Part shown: positions 1 through 8,407 of the stretch, piece by piece
How positions within the stretch are numbered: position 1 is the stretch's first letter
Layout of the letters: each line of letters starts with the position of its first letter
Assembly (NCBI GenBank): GCA_910587235.1
Contig: CAJUKD010000026.1
Span: 1-33,292, forward strand
DNA length: 33,292 nucleotides
Source: an uncultured Muribaculaceae bacterium
GTDB taxonomy: Bacteria; Bacteroidota; Bacteroidia; Bacteroidales; Muribaculaceae
Reading direction: 5' to 3'
The notes under the pieces: generated by a model
Told to the model about the DNA's origin: nothing
Database searches by the model: none
What the model saw: only the letters and a program-made list of their open reading frames with translations
Position numbers and translations under genes: made by a program

Positions 1-28
1 TGCTATTTATTTTAGGTTAAATGAAAGA

Positions 29-48
29 GCCGTGTATATTTACGCGGC
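29..48 (-). terminator. Probable terminator of the prfB-amylase-lipid kinase operon
   Basis: Just past the lipid kinase stop (read on the minus strand) an inverted repeat pairs GCCG.GTA with TAC.CGGC around a four-base AATA loop, with one mismatch in the stem. It is followed by a weak T-rich stretch (TCTTTCATTT). The position is right for the end of the operon. The mismatch and the imperfect T tract keep confidence moderate. Confidence 0.45.
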
Positions 49-55
49 ACAGACT

Positions 56-1042
56 TCACCGCCGCTTACCGAAACGCAACAGACGCTTTATACCGTAGAC
101 TCCGTCGCGCAGCATCAGCACCGCAGGAGTGACAACCGGACGGAATCGAGTTTCCTTCGTAGGTGAAAAAATACGCAGAGTCTTTCGCCGACACCTTATG
201 TCGATACGATCCGACATCGAGGCCGGATCACCGTCGATGTGAGCGGCGCCCGGACGGCGGCGCCTTATAGTGGCTGAAGAAACACGTATCGTGTCGATAA
301 GCGCGTTCTTGCCGATAAAACCCGTCAGCAGATCCACTCCTACCAAAGCCTGACGGACAGGATTTGCGACATGTACTATCGTAAGGTCAAGCAGACCGTC
401 GGTTATCGACGCATCGGGAGCGATGAAAGCATTGTTTCCGTACTGCGAAGCATTGCAGCAAACGACAAGAAATGCCCGCTCTACAATCGTGCGTCCGTCG
501 ACCTCTATTTCATATTCTTCCGGAGAATAGCCAATATATTCGTCTATTGCGCTTTTGAGGTACATTATCAAACCGCGCCGCCGCTGACGGGCAAAACGCT
601 CGCTCACGGCAGCATCGAAACCCACACCGAAAGTACAGAAGAAAGGACGTCCGTTTGCCATACCGCAATCGGCCACAATGACATTATTCTCAGCAATTAC
701 CCGCAGAGAGCGATCGACATCGACCGGTATGCCGAGGTGACGGGCCAGACCATTGCCTGAACCCGCAGGAATTATTCCCAGAGCGGTACGACTGTCGCAG
801 AGGGCAGTAGCGACTTCATTTACCGTACCGTCGCCGCCACAGGCCACAACGGCGTAATATCCGAGTCGGGATGCCTCTTCGGCTAACGCGGTGGCATGTC
901 CCGGTCCCTCGGTAACCACGACTTCTACATCATAACCCATATCGATCAACCGACCTGCGGAATAACGGGCTATACGATGTTTTGCCGTGGTACCCGAAGC
1001 AGGATTGACCACGAGGCGTACCTTGCGCTTCTTATTCTTCAC
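56..1042 (-). CDS. Diacylglycerol/lipid kinase family protein (YegS/BmrU type)
   Basis: A 328-residue cytosolic or membrane-associated lipid kinase of the DAGK catalytic family, expected to phosphorylate a lipid acceptor with ATP. The family fold is shown by NPASG at residues 13-17 and the nucleotide-binding GGDGT at 69-73, followed by an AGSGNGLA segment typical of this family. Length fits the roughly 300-residue norm. The start is GTG at 1042; no in-frame ATG lies just upstream, and it sits only 6 nt after the amylase stop, so it is the last gene of the prfB operon. The exact substrate (diacylglycerol, phosphatidylglycerol or a sphingoid base) cannot be read from the sequence. Sphingosine-like substrates are conceivable because many Bacteroidales make sphingolipids, but that is inference only. 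Confidence 0.9.
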   Translation of the reverse strand: MKNKKRKVRLVVNPASGTTAKHRIARYSAGRLIDMGYDVEVVVTEGPGHATALAEEASRLGYYAVVACGGDGTVNEVATALCDSRTALGIIPAGSGNGLARHLGIPVDVDRSLRVIAENNVIVADCGMANGRPFFCTFGVGFDAAVSERFARQRRRGLIMYLKSAIDEYIGYSPEEYEIEVDGRTIVERAFLVVCCNASQYGNNAFIAPDASITDGLLDLTIVHVANPVRQALVGVDLLTGFIGKNALIDTIRVSSATIRRRRPGAAHIDGDPASMSDRIDIRCRRKTLRIFSPTKETRFRPVVTPAVLMLRDGVYGIKRLLRFGKRR

Positions 1043-1048
1043 GAACGA

Positions 1049-2500
1049 TCATCTGATTTTAACGAACTCCGGGACATAAGCCTTAACCGAAACCGGACGC
1101 CCGAGCTGCTCAAGCGGAAAATCGGTATCTGCGGTAGAAAATATTATCTTGACCTCGTTTCCGCTGACCGAGTCTGTTTTCGTCACCTCAAGTATATCAG
1201 CCTTGGCCGTCAGATAATTCATAAAAGTGGCATTTCCACGCCACATCGCAGGATTCTCTGACCGGAATTTCATTGCAGCGGCAATATATTCTTTCAGCTC
1301 GCGTTCGCCAGACGTACGCGGCTCCAGATGCCCCGAAGTACGGGCGATGTTGTCACGCTGTCCTCCTGTTGTTTCAAGACTGCGGTCGGCATACTCGTCG
1401 CCGTAATAAAGCGTAACCGGGCCTGAATATGCTGCCAGAACGGCATTTCGCGTCATCATCTTCTGATAATAGAGCGAGTCGGCCTGATCGAAATGATCGG
1501 CAAGACGATAGCCATCGTGATTGCTGAGAAACAGGTTCGGAATGACCGCATCGTTAAGATAGCCTCTTGCCGAAGGTGCGGACAGCGCCAGACGCACGTC
1601 ATCCCAGCCGTTTTCAAGGCCTTCTGAGCTTACATCCTGCATAGCGCCGCTTATTCGCTCTTTTCCTTCAAAATCGAAAGCGCTCAGCAGGCCGCCATCG
1701 GAATATACTCCCGAATTGATACGCGCGGCATCGCCCCAGTCTTCTCCCACCATATAGCCCAGAGTGCCCCACTTTTCGCCGCGTGCGCGGCGGGAAGCGC
1801 ACAGGTCCTCTACAGCCTTGCGTATTTCAAGCCAATAATTATGGCCACCCTGCATGGCCTGATATGCCTGATCAAGACGCCAACCGTCTATCCCGTAATT
1901 GTCAATCCAATATGTGGCTACATCCTTCATATATTCCAGCGAAGCCGGGTAACTGACATTGCCGGTTCCGCCGTCGGCACGGTCGCAGGCCGTCACTGTA
2001 GAATCAAGCACATGCCCTGACGGAGATGGCGCCGTCACACCTCCATGATGGCCGAAAACGCCGTCAAGGATGACATAAAGTCCGCGGGCATGGGCTTCGT
2101 CGACAAAACGACGGAACTCCGCATCACTGCCGAAATGCGGGTCTATCTTGAAATAATCGTTTGTGAAATAGCCTGTAGCCTGCAATTTCTCGCCGCCTGT
2201 AGCCGTCGAGCTGTCAAAAACAGGTGTGAGCCATATCGCATTCACCCCAAGACTTTTTATATGATCAAGGGCTTCGATGACTCCGGCCAGATTTCCGTTC
2301 TTTGTATGCCCGTCGGGACCCCACATGGCAGTATATCCCGAGGCGCCGCCATCACCATGAATAAACGAAGCCACCATTATCTGATATATGGCCAACGAAC
2401 GATGTTCGTCAGGGGCGACATAACTCTGAGCAACAGCGATATTGCGACCGCAGAGCAGTGCCATGAGAGCGACAGCAAGCCGCGGAATATATTTTCTCAT
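1049..2500 (-). CDS. Secreted alpha-amylase family (GH13) enzyme
   Basis: A 483-residue glycoside hydrolase of family GH13, expected to act on alpha-1,4-glucans outside the cytoplasm. A Sec signal peptide covers about residues 1-25 (MRKYIPRLAV..., cleavage near AVAQS). Catalytic-barrel motifs are in order: the loop with ILDGVFGHHG near 144-153, GWRLD with nucleophile Asp210, VGED with acid/base Glu253, and SNHD with transition-state Asp329. There is a short C-terminal beta domain and no extra binding module. The gene follows prfB by 14 nt and precedes the lipid kinase by 6 nt, so all three should be co-transcribed, although the three functions have no evident link. It is not part of a SusCD locus in this window. 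Amylase, neopullulanase or another alpha-glucanase specificity cannot be told apart by eye. Confidence 0.9.
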   Translation of the reverse strand: MRKYIPRLAVALMALLCGRNIAVAQSYVAPDEHRSLAIYQIMVASFIHGDGGASGYTAMWGPDGHTKNGNLAGVIEALDHIKSLGVNAIWLTPVFDSSTATGGEKLQATGYFTNDYFKIDPHFGSDAEFRRFVDEAHARGLYVILDGVFGHHGGVTAPSPSGHVLDSTVTACDRADGGTGNVSYPASLEYMKDVATYWIDNYGIDGWRLDQAYQAMQGGHNYWLEIRKAVEDLCASRRARGEKWGTLGYMVGEDWGDAARINSGVYSDGGLLSAFDFEGKERISGAMQDVSSEGLENGWDDVRLALSAPSARGYLNDAVIPNLFLSNHDGYRLADHFDQADSLYYQKMMTRNAVLAAYSGPVTLYYGDEYADRSLETTGGQRDNIARTSGHLEPRTSGERELKEYIAAAMKFRSENPAMWRGNATFMNYLTAKADILEVTKTDSVSGNEVKIIFSTADTDFPLEQLGRPVSVKAYVPEFVKIR

Positions 2501-2514
2501 ATCCGTTTCTTTTT

Positions 2515-3649
2515 TTATTCCGAAGCATCCTCAACGGCAGCGCTTTCGGAAAATTCCATAAGATAGGCTTTGATGAAGTCGTCTATGTCGCCATCCATCA
2601 CTCCGCCTACATCGGAGGTCTGATAGTTTGTACGATGATCCTTGACCCGGCGGTCGTCGAACACATAACTGCGGATCTGCGAACCCCATTCAATTTTTTT
2701 CTTTCCGGCCTCGACCTTAGCCTGCTCGGCCATACGGTGTTGCAACTCCTTGTCGTAAAGAATTGAACGAAGCTGACGCAGCGCGTTTTCCTTGTTCTTG
2801 GGCTGGTCGCGGGTTTCGGTGTTTTCAATAAGGATCTCTTCCTGTTCGCCTGTGTATGGATCAGTGTACTGATAACGCAGACGGACACCGGACTCGACCT
2901 TGTTGACATTCTGACCGCCTGCGCCACCCGAACGGAACGTATCCCAGGAGATCAATGCCGTTTCCACTTTCACCTCTATCGAGTCGTCCACAAGCGGAGT
3001 AACGAACACTGAAGCGAAGGATGTCATCCGTTTGCCCTGCGCATTGAAAGGCGACACACGGACAAGACGGTGCACTCCGTTCTCGCTTTTGAGATATCCG
3101 TAGGCAAAATCGCCCTCGATATTAAGCGTACATGTCTTTATGCCGGCTTCGTCACCCTCGAGAAGGTTGGCGATGCTGACTTTATAGCCATGATTCTCGC
3201 CCCAGCGCATATACATGCGCATAAGCATAGAGGCCCAGTCCTGACTTTCGGTTCCTCCGGCCCCGGAGTTGATTTTTAGGACTGCGCTCATGGAATCCTC
3301 TTCGCGGCGAAGCATATTACGGAGTTCCATGTCTTCAAGGCGGGCAATGACTGCGGCATAAGCGGCGTCCACCTCGGCTTCACTGACAGCTTCTTCCTGA
3401 AAGAATTCAAGAGAAAGATTCAGTTCTTCGACAGCGCCTTCAAGGGCCTCATAGTCATCGATCCATTTCTTGAGATCCTTGATTTTTTTCATCTGTTTCT
3501 GGGCGGCGGCGGGGTTTTCCCAGAACCCGTCGACCATTGTACGGAGTTGTTCCTCCTCGACAGCTATTTTTTTGCCGTCGATGTCAAAGGTACCTCCTCA
3601 GCGCCAGCTTGCGCTCAAAAGTCTGTTTTAGCTGTTCTTGAGTAATCAT
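2515..3649 (-). CDS. prfB: Peptide chain release factor 2, with programmed +1 frameshift
   Basis: Release factor 2 ends translation at UGA and UAA. The main frame runs from 3585 to 2515 and carries the stop-codon-reading SPF tripeptide (about residues 199-201 of the full product) and the catalytic GGQ (about 244-246). The true start is ATG at 3649: 21 codons (MITQEQLKQT..., ending RRYL) run into an in-frame TGA at 3586-3584. The ribosome must slip +1 at CTTTGAC to continue as DIDGKK..., giving about 377 residues. Taking the first ATG of the main frame (3537) would remove the usual N-terminal part of the protein. The gene has its own TTTG/TATCTTTG promoter, with the start about 50 nt downstream, and leads the amylase and lipid kinase genes. 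Confidence 0.96.
3583..3598 (-). promoter_or_regulatory. prfB: prfB +1 programmed frameshift signal
   Basis: Read on the minus strand the site is AGGAGGTACCTTTGAC: an internal Shine-Dalgarno-like AGGAGG, three bases, the CTT slip codon, the UGA stop and a following C. This is the classic RF2 autoregulatory arrangement: when RF2 is scarce the ribosome pauses at UGA, the upstream AGGAGG pairs with 16S rRNA, and the peptidyl-tRNA slips from CUU to UUU. The spacing is the same as in the well-known E. coli signal. Confidence 0.95.
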
Positions 3650-3700
3650 TGTTGATGATTGAACTTGGTTTATCAATATGTTTGTTTATTTTTCCGACTA

Positions 3701-3732
3701 CAAAGATACAACAGCGGCGGATTCTTTCCAAA
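3701..3732 (-). promoter_or_regulatory. Promoter of the prfB operon
   Basis: On the minus strand TTTG (3732-3729) is followed after 20 nt by TATCTTTG (3708-3701), an exact match to the Bacteroidota primary-sigma pattern (-33 TTTG, -7 TAnnTTTG, 19-21 nt spacer). The implied start of transcription is near 3697, about 48 nt before the prfB ATG. Confidence 0.75.
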
Positions 3733-3741
3733 TCCGCCGTT

Positions 3742-4764
3742 TCAACGCCGCGAACCGGTGCGCCTTACACCTTTGGTTTTCACATAGTTTTTCAACGCCG
3801 TATAATCGCCACGGAAAAGATCGATATCCACATCATGATTTATTCCCGTGCAGCGTCCGCGATCCGTAAACTGCCATATCTCCCAACGGCGAGCCGACGG
3901 TTCGGCCGAATAGCGGGCAATCCAGAAGTCATAGCCGTCGAAGCCATGCCCTTTCATATAACGCTTATAGTAATTCTCATACGTATAGATTATCGGCTTT
4001 ACACCATAGTAGTTCTCAATCTTGCGCAACCATTCCCGCGCCATGCGGCATACTTTTGCATGATGTCGCTCCATAGTCTTTTTACTGATTTCGAGATCGA
4101 GTACAGGAGGCATGTCTCCGATTTCCAAAGGAGTGTTGTCGATAAAATTTCGCACTTGGCTGTCGACATCCGACTGAATGCTCAGAAAATGATATGCACC
4201 ACGTATTATCCCATGGCTCTTGGCCTCGCGGAAGTTCCGCTTGAAATTAGGATCCTGCAAAGTGGCGCCTTCCGTCGATTTGACCATGGCGAAGAGAACC
4301 GGCTGAAGATATTTATCTTTCCTGCGGCCGGCATACACACGGCCTGAAGCATCGGCCCGAAGGCTGAGTTTGTCCCAGTCGATTTTTTTCTGATACTTAG
4401 CCACATCAATGCCATACACACGCTTACCGGCCTTGAATCTGGCCCCTTTCGCGGGAGAAAGCACTCCGTGCTTCCATACACCGAAAGACATGCGTCCGTC
4501 GGCGAAATCCAGACGGCCAAGTCCCTCTTTATAACCACGGTTCCAATGACCATAGTAGACATCGCCGTTTTTATATCGGCAAACTCCATAGCCATGCTGC
4601 TTACCGCCAAGAACACCGCCCGAATATACATAACGTGATGTTTTCAGCTCGCCGTCGCGCACCCTGCGGCTCGACTTGGCAGAAGTGAGCGCAATCCCGG
4701 CCACAGCTGCAAGCAGAAGCAGCACAATGCACGATAACTGTCGTTTATATCTCTTTTTATTCAT
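3742..4764 (-). CDS. MORN-repeat GH25 lysozyme-like muramidase
   Basis: A 340-residue exported or membrane-anchored protein. Residues 9-29 form a hydrophobic N-terminal segment (signal or anchor) after a basic MNKKRYKRQ start. Residues about 47-100 hold two to three MORN-type repeats (YSGG, GDVYYGHW, GRMSFGVW spaced roughly 20 residues apart). From about 116 a GH25 domain begins with YGIDVAKYQ (Asp120) and continues with the catalytic DLE motif (Asp223, Glu225), the IIYTYENYY strand and the C-terminal IWQFTD and NHDVDID segments. GH25 enzymes cut the MurNAc-GlcNAc bond of peptidoglycan. MORN repeats often bind membranes or proteins, so a tethering role is possible but inferred. The gene stands alone between prfB and the divergent LysE gene. 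Confidence 0.9.
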   Translation of the reverse strand: MNKKRYKRQLSCIVLLLLAAVAGIALTSAKSSRRVRDGELKTSRYVYSGGVLGGKQHGYGVCRYKNGDVYYGHWNRGYKEGLGRLDFADGRMSFGVWKHGVLSPAKGARFKAGKRVYGIDVAKYQKKIDWDKLSLRADASGRVYAGRRKDKYLQPVLFAMVKSTEGATLQDPNFKRNFREAKSHGIIRGAYHFLSIQSDVDSQVRNFIDNTPLEIGDMPPVLDLEISKKTMERHHAKVCRMAREWLRKIENYYGVKPIIYTYENYYKRYMKGHGFDGYDFWIARYSAEPSARRWEIWQFTDRGRCTGINHDVDIDLFRGDYTALKNYVKTKGVRRTGSRR

Positions 4765-4874
4765 TAATTCATCTCTTTGTATGAAAACCGCATTACATCA
4801 CGGAGTCACGCATGATTTACTATAAATAACATTTCTAAAGCAGAAATTCCTGAAAAGCAAAGAAACGCCTGCGA

Positions 4875-4882
4875 CAAAGTTA
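4875..4882 (-). promoter_or_regulatory. Possible -7 element for the GH25 gene
   Basis: TAACTTTG on the minus strand fits TAnnTTTG and lies about 110 nt before the GH25 start, within the divergent intergenic region. No TTTG is found 19-21 nt upstream, so this is only a half-site and may be chance. Confidence 0.25.
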
Positions 4883-4923
4883 AGTATAATCCGGATTTCC
4901 ATGTGTATTTTTTTACCGGGGTA

Positions 4924-4954
4924 TTGCATTTTATGACCGATATGCTTAATTTTG
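4924..4954 (+). promoter_or_regulatory. Promoter of the LysE-family gene
   Basis: TTG at 4924-4926 is followed after 20 nt by TAATTTTG at 4947-4954, a match to the Bacteroidota -7 pattern. The first in-frame ATG is at 4970, only 15 nt after the box, so the predicted 5' leader is about 10 nt. The alternative TTG start at 4952 lies inside the -7 element and is therefore ruled out. Confidence 0.6.
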
Positions 4955-4969
4955 TCTGATTTTGCGCAA

Positions 4970-5599
4970 ATGGAGCAGATTTTACACATATTACCACGTG
5001 GCATTGCCATAGGCGTCCTTATATCGGCACCTATGGGGCCAATAGGTATGCTCGTCATACAGCGCACGCTCAGCAAAGGCCGGCTACCTGCTCTTTTCAC
5101 CGGCATCGGAGCTGCATTCAGCGACCTGATATACTGTCTTCTCACCGGATTCTGCCTGAGCTTCATCACTGATTTCATAGACAGCAACCAGCTTATAATA
5201 CAGCTAATCGGGGGAGTCGTACTTGCCGCTTTCGGAATATACCTTTTCAAGAAAAACCCCACTCGTGCGCTGAAAGCCGCCGAAGTCAATGCAGCCTCGA
5301 ACTACTGGAGCGACGTGGTCACGGGCTTCCTGCTTACATTTTCCAATCCGCTGATACTTTTCTTTATAATCGGCCTGTTCGCCCGTTTCAACTTCATCCT
5401 GCCCGAATACAGCATTATACATTACATAACGGCGTATATATGTATTCTCGGAGGAGCGTTCCTATGGTGGTGGCTTATAACGTTCCTTGTCAACAAACTA
5501 CGCTGCCGCATAAATGTGCGCTCACTGTGGATTATAAACCGCATTATAGGTTCAGTCCTGATAACAATGGCTTCAATCGGATTGCTAATGGCTTTCTGA
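4970..5599 (+). CDS. LysE family translocator (amino acid or metabolite exporter)
   Basis: A 209-residue integral inner-membrane protein with about six hydrophobic segments, the size and layout of the LysE/RhtB exporter family. The family's N-terminal glycine/proline signature appears as ISAPMGPIGMLVIQRTLSKG, then a GIGAAFSDLIY segment and, in the middle, the conserved TFSNPLILFF. Members export amino acids or related small molecules; the substrate here cannot be inferred. A TTG start at 4952 would add six residues but falls in the promoter, so ATG 4970 is preferred. The gene is transcribed alone, divergent from the GH25 gene. Confidence 0.85.
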   Translation: MEQILHILPRGIAIGVLISAPMGPIGMLVIQRTLSKGRLPALFTGIGAAFSDLIYCLLTGFCLSFITDFIDSNQLIIQLIGGVVLAAFGIYLFKKNPTRALKAAEVNAASNYWSDVVTGFLLTFSNPLILFFIIGLFARFNFILPEYSIIHYITAYICILGGAFLWWWLITFLVNKLRCRINVRSLWIINRIIGSVLITMASIGLLMAF

Positions 5600-5632
5600 A
5601 AGCGTATTTTCACACTTTCTAAATTTATTTTC

Positions 5633-5651
5633 TCACAGGAATTTCCTGTGA
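5633..5651. promoter_or_regulatory. Perfect 19-bp inverted repeat, operator-like
   Basis: TCACAGGA, three bases (ATT), TCCTGTGA: two perfect 8-base arms. It ends one base before the TTTG of the promoter for the transglutaminase gene. Neither strand has a T run after it, so it is a poor intrinsic terminator for the LysE gene and looks more like a binding site for a dimeric regulator. No candidate regulator gene is present in the window. Confidence 0.45.
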
Positions 5652-5652
5652 A

Positions 5653-5684
5653 TTTGCCTGTTCGGATAAAAATCACTAAATTTA
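5653..5684 (+). promoter_or_regulatory. Probable promoter of the murein-peptide gene run
   Basis: TTTG at 5653-5656, a 20-nt spacer, then TAAATTTA at 5677-5684, which matches TAnnTTTG except for the last base. The implied leader to the ATG at 5758 is about 70 nt. The inverted repeat at 5633-5651 abuts the upstream half. Confidence 0.5.
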
Positions 5685-5757
5685 CAGCATATATCAGCTG
5701 CATCTGCCGACACGACTTACGCCAGCGGTTTTCAGCTGTTTTTTCAACGACACACTG

Positions 5758-7146
5758 ATGAAGAAAACCATTATATTGACAGTGACGCTTGCCTTAGGTG
5801 CGTTAGTCTCCTATATATTAAGCATAAAATCCGACGCACATCCTGTCGGGAAGGAAGCGGTATGGCTCGAATGCGACTCGGCTCTTGCCGTCGAAAATCG
5901 TCTTCGCGCCGACTTCGCGCTTGACATGGAATCAGCCATAGCTGAAATCAGGAAATTATACCCTGAAGTCACTGATGCCGACATCGACAGTTTCATAAGC
6001 CGACGATATATCGAAACCCGTATTTTCGATGGCGATATGCGAGTCCACCGCAAATCGCCCAAAAATATAGCCCGGCTCAATCCTTCGATGAACGGTCGCT
6101 TGTCCGGACGCGGCGATCGTGCTTCCGAAGCCCGCATCAGCTATGCTGATTCCGTGCTGAATTTTTACAGTGGGAAAAACAGCCTTGGAGGCGCTCACAA
6201 GGTGACATACCGATTCTCAATCGATGTGCCGTATCATCCGGCCATTGCAGGCGACACGTTGCGCGTATGGATGCCTTTCCCGATTGAAAGCGAGCGCCAG
6301 AATGGAATAAACATACTGTCGGCGAAACCGGAAGAATACATAGTATCAGAACCAGGACAATCCGTACACCGAACTATTTATTTTTCCGCACCCGTAGCCA
6401 AGCCGGGGGAAAAGACTCATTTTGAATATACCGCAAGCTTCATAACATCCGGCAGCTATACTTCTCCTGACTATATTCTTGAGAATATACTTCCATACAA
6501 TAAAAACTCCGATACGTACAGGCAATACACAGCTACAGAAGCTCCGCATATCGTAAGGCTCGATTCTCTCGCCTCTGAAATAGCGGCAGGAGAATGCAAT
6601 CCGTATCTGCTGAGCGAACGTGTCTACGACTACATCAACAAGCATTACCTATGGGCCGGAGCGCGGGAATACAGCACAATAGACTGCATTCCTGAATACG
6701 TAATCCGCGAAGGCCATGGCGACTGCGGACAAGTGGCATTGCTCTACATATCCCTGATGCGCACGCTCGGAATTCCGGCACGTTGGGAAAGCGGATGGAT
6801 GCTCCACCCGGGAGAAAAAAATCTGCACGACTGGGCGGAAGTATATTTTGAAGGCGTAGGATGGATTCCGGTCGATCCGTCGTTCGGACGCTACACAAAT
6901 GCAACAGAGAAGGCGACAGTAAATTTCTACTCCACAGGCATAGACGCCCACCGTTTTGCATCAAATAGAGGCATCTGCGGCAATTTATATCCGGAGAAAC
7001 GCTTCATACGCAGTGAAACCGTGGATTTCCAGCTTGGTGAAGTCGAAACAAGCCGTGGCAATCTGTTCTATCCGGCATGGGAACAGAACATGCAACTTAT
7101 AGATGTGGAACCATATGAATCGGTAAAACACCGGACAATTGATTGA
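5758..7146 (+). CDS. Exported transglutaminase-like (cysteine protease fold) protein
   Basis: A 462-residue exported protein with an N-terminal hydrophobic segment (about residues 4-22, signal peptide or anchor). The middle is a beta-rich domain (about 140-240) like those that precede transglutaminase cores. The core holds GHGDCGQVALLY with Cys323, NLHDWAEVYF with His357 and WIPVDPSFG with Asp373, a complete Cys-His-Asp triad. In bacteria this fold usually acts as a peptidase or amidase, not a crosslinker. The NlpC/P60 gene follows after 12 nt, then the dipeptide epimerase, so a role in handling murein peptides is likely but inferred. A second, unrelated-looking transglutaminase lipoprotein lies at 30945-32525. 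Confidence 0.85.
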   Translation: MKKTIILTVTLALGALVSYILSIKSDAHPVGKEAVWLECDSALAVENRLRADFALDMESAIAEIRKLYPEVTDADIDSFISRRYIETRIFDGDMRVHRKSPKNIARLNPSMNGRLSGRGDRASEARISYADSVLNFYSGKNSLGGAHKVTYRFSIDVPYHPAIAGDTLRVWMPFPIESERQNGINILSAKPEEYIVSEPGQSVHRTIYFSAPVAKPGEKTHFEYTASFITSGSYTSPDYILENILPYNKNSDTYRQYTATEAPHIVRLDSLASEIAAGECNPYLLSERVYDYINKHYLWAGAREYSTIDCIPEYVIREGHGDCGQVALLYISLMRTLGIPARWESGWMLHPGEKNLHDWAEVYFEGVGWIPVDPSFGRYTNATEKATVNFYSTGIDAHRFASNRGICGNLYPEKRFIRSETVDFQLGEVETSRGNLFYPAWEQNMQLIDVEPYESVKHRTID

Positions 7147-7158
7147 ATATTCAAAAAA

Positions 7159-8367
7159 ATGAAAGCAATAAAAAAAATCACAATATTCACTGTTGCTGCA
7201 CTTACACTCTTAGTACCTTCAAAACTTACGGCACAATCATCAGCCAATGAACTTGAAAGAGCAACAAAGACCATAGGCCGTATAAAAAAAGAGATTGCTC
7301 CAGACAGCCGACAGGCGGTGTTTGACGTCAAGGCTTTTGTCGATGGCGACGGACTACTTGTGGTCGGAGGTAAAATTTCGGAACAAAAAAATGCAGAGAT
7401 ACTTGCCGATGCACTCGCCGACGCCCGCATAGATTATGAAAGCCGTGTGACAATAATGCCGGATACCTTGTGGGCTCTTGTCAGCATCCCCGTGGCATCT
7501 CTTCGCACAGCGCCACGCCATTCCGCCGAAATGGCCACACAGGCTGTCATGGGAACGCCGGTCCGCATTCTTGAAAAGACCGACAACTGGAACCGTGTGC
7601 AATGTCCGGACGGCTATATCGCTTATGTTCCGGCATCATCACTGAACACAAAATCAACGAAACAAATGGATTCATGGCGCAAAAGCCAACGTTTTATTGT
7701 CAGCACACCCTGGCAGATCCAGGCATTCGGCAGCGCATCAGCATCAGGGCCTCGCGATGTTGTGACGGAGCTTACGGTAGGCTCAATCGTAGAAGCGGAA
7801 GGCGGCGCGGCGTCAATATCAAACGGTCGACTACACATATCTTTACCCGACGGACGCACAGCATACGCTGAAGCCAAAGCATTCACCCCACTCGAAGAAT
7901 GGGCCGCACAGGACTTCAATCCGGAACACATACTCGACATCGCCTACTCTATGGAAGGTGTACCCTATCTCTGGGGCGGAACATCGTCAAAAGCCACAGA
8001 CTGCTCCGGCCTTGTCAAGACCGCATATTTTGCAAACGGCATAATACTTATGCGCGACGCATCGCAGCAGGCAAATACAGGCGGACGTATCGAAGCCAAG
8101 GACTGGAGGATGTGCCACGGAGGCGACTTGGTTTTCTTCGGCAATAAATCGACCGGAAAAGTAACACACGTAGGAATATACGATAAAAGCGGCAACATAA
8201 TACACTCGTCCGGACGCGTAAAACGCAACAGCATAGATCCCGATTCAGAAAACTATCTGAAATCCTACCACCTCCTTCACGCAACCCGTATCGACGGACA
8301 TGAAGAAAGCCGTGGAATAACTCGCGCACGCAACCATCCATGGTATTTCAACAGCGAAAACAATTGA
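7159..8367 (+). CDS. SH3-domain NlpC/P60 (C40) murein peptidase
   Basis: A 402-residue exported endopeptidase with a signal peptide (about residues 1-25, cleavage near TAQS). Two bacterial SH3-like regions appear about 107-160 (SLRTAPRHSAEM..., YIAYVPASSL) and 180-240. The C40 catalytic domain follows: YLWGGTSSKATDCSGL with Cys282, GDLVFFG, HVGIY with His337 and IIHSSG with His349. This layout matches Bacteroidales enzymes known or predicted to cut the L-Ala-gamma-D-Glu bond of stem peptides. The next gene encodes an L-Ala-D/L-Glu-type epimerase that would use the released dipeptide, which supports this activity. The gene is 12 nt after the transglutaminase-like gene and about 40 nt before the epimerase. 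Confidence 0.92.
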   Translation: MKAIKKITIFTVAALTLLVPSKLTAQSSANELERATKTIGRIKKEIAPDSRQAVFDVKAFVDGDGLLVVGGKISEQKNAEILADALADARIDYESRVTIMPDTLWALVSIPVASLRTAPRHSAEMATQAVMGTPVRILEKTDNWNRVQCPDGYIAYVPASSLNTKSTKQMDSWRKSQRFIVSTPWQIQAFGSASASGPRDVVTELTVGSIVEAEGGAASISNGRLHISLPDGRTAYAEAKAFTPLEEWAAQDFNPEHILDIAYSMEGVPYLWGGTSSKATDCSGLVKTAYFANGIILMRDASQQANTGGRIEAKDWRMCHGGDLVFFGNKSTGKVTHVGIYDKSGNIIHSSGRVKRNSIDPDSENYLKSYHLLHATRIDGHEESRGITRARNHPWYFNSENN

Positions 8368-8407
8368 ACCCAAACCCGAACCAATCATACAACAGCAATA
8401 TATAACA

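Noticed and set aside
3649..4347. 232-codon plus-strand frame across prfB start and the GH25 gene
   Set aside because: Antisense to the GH25 domain; no motif of its own.
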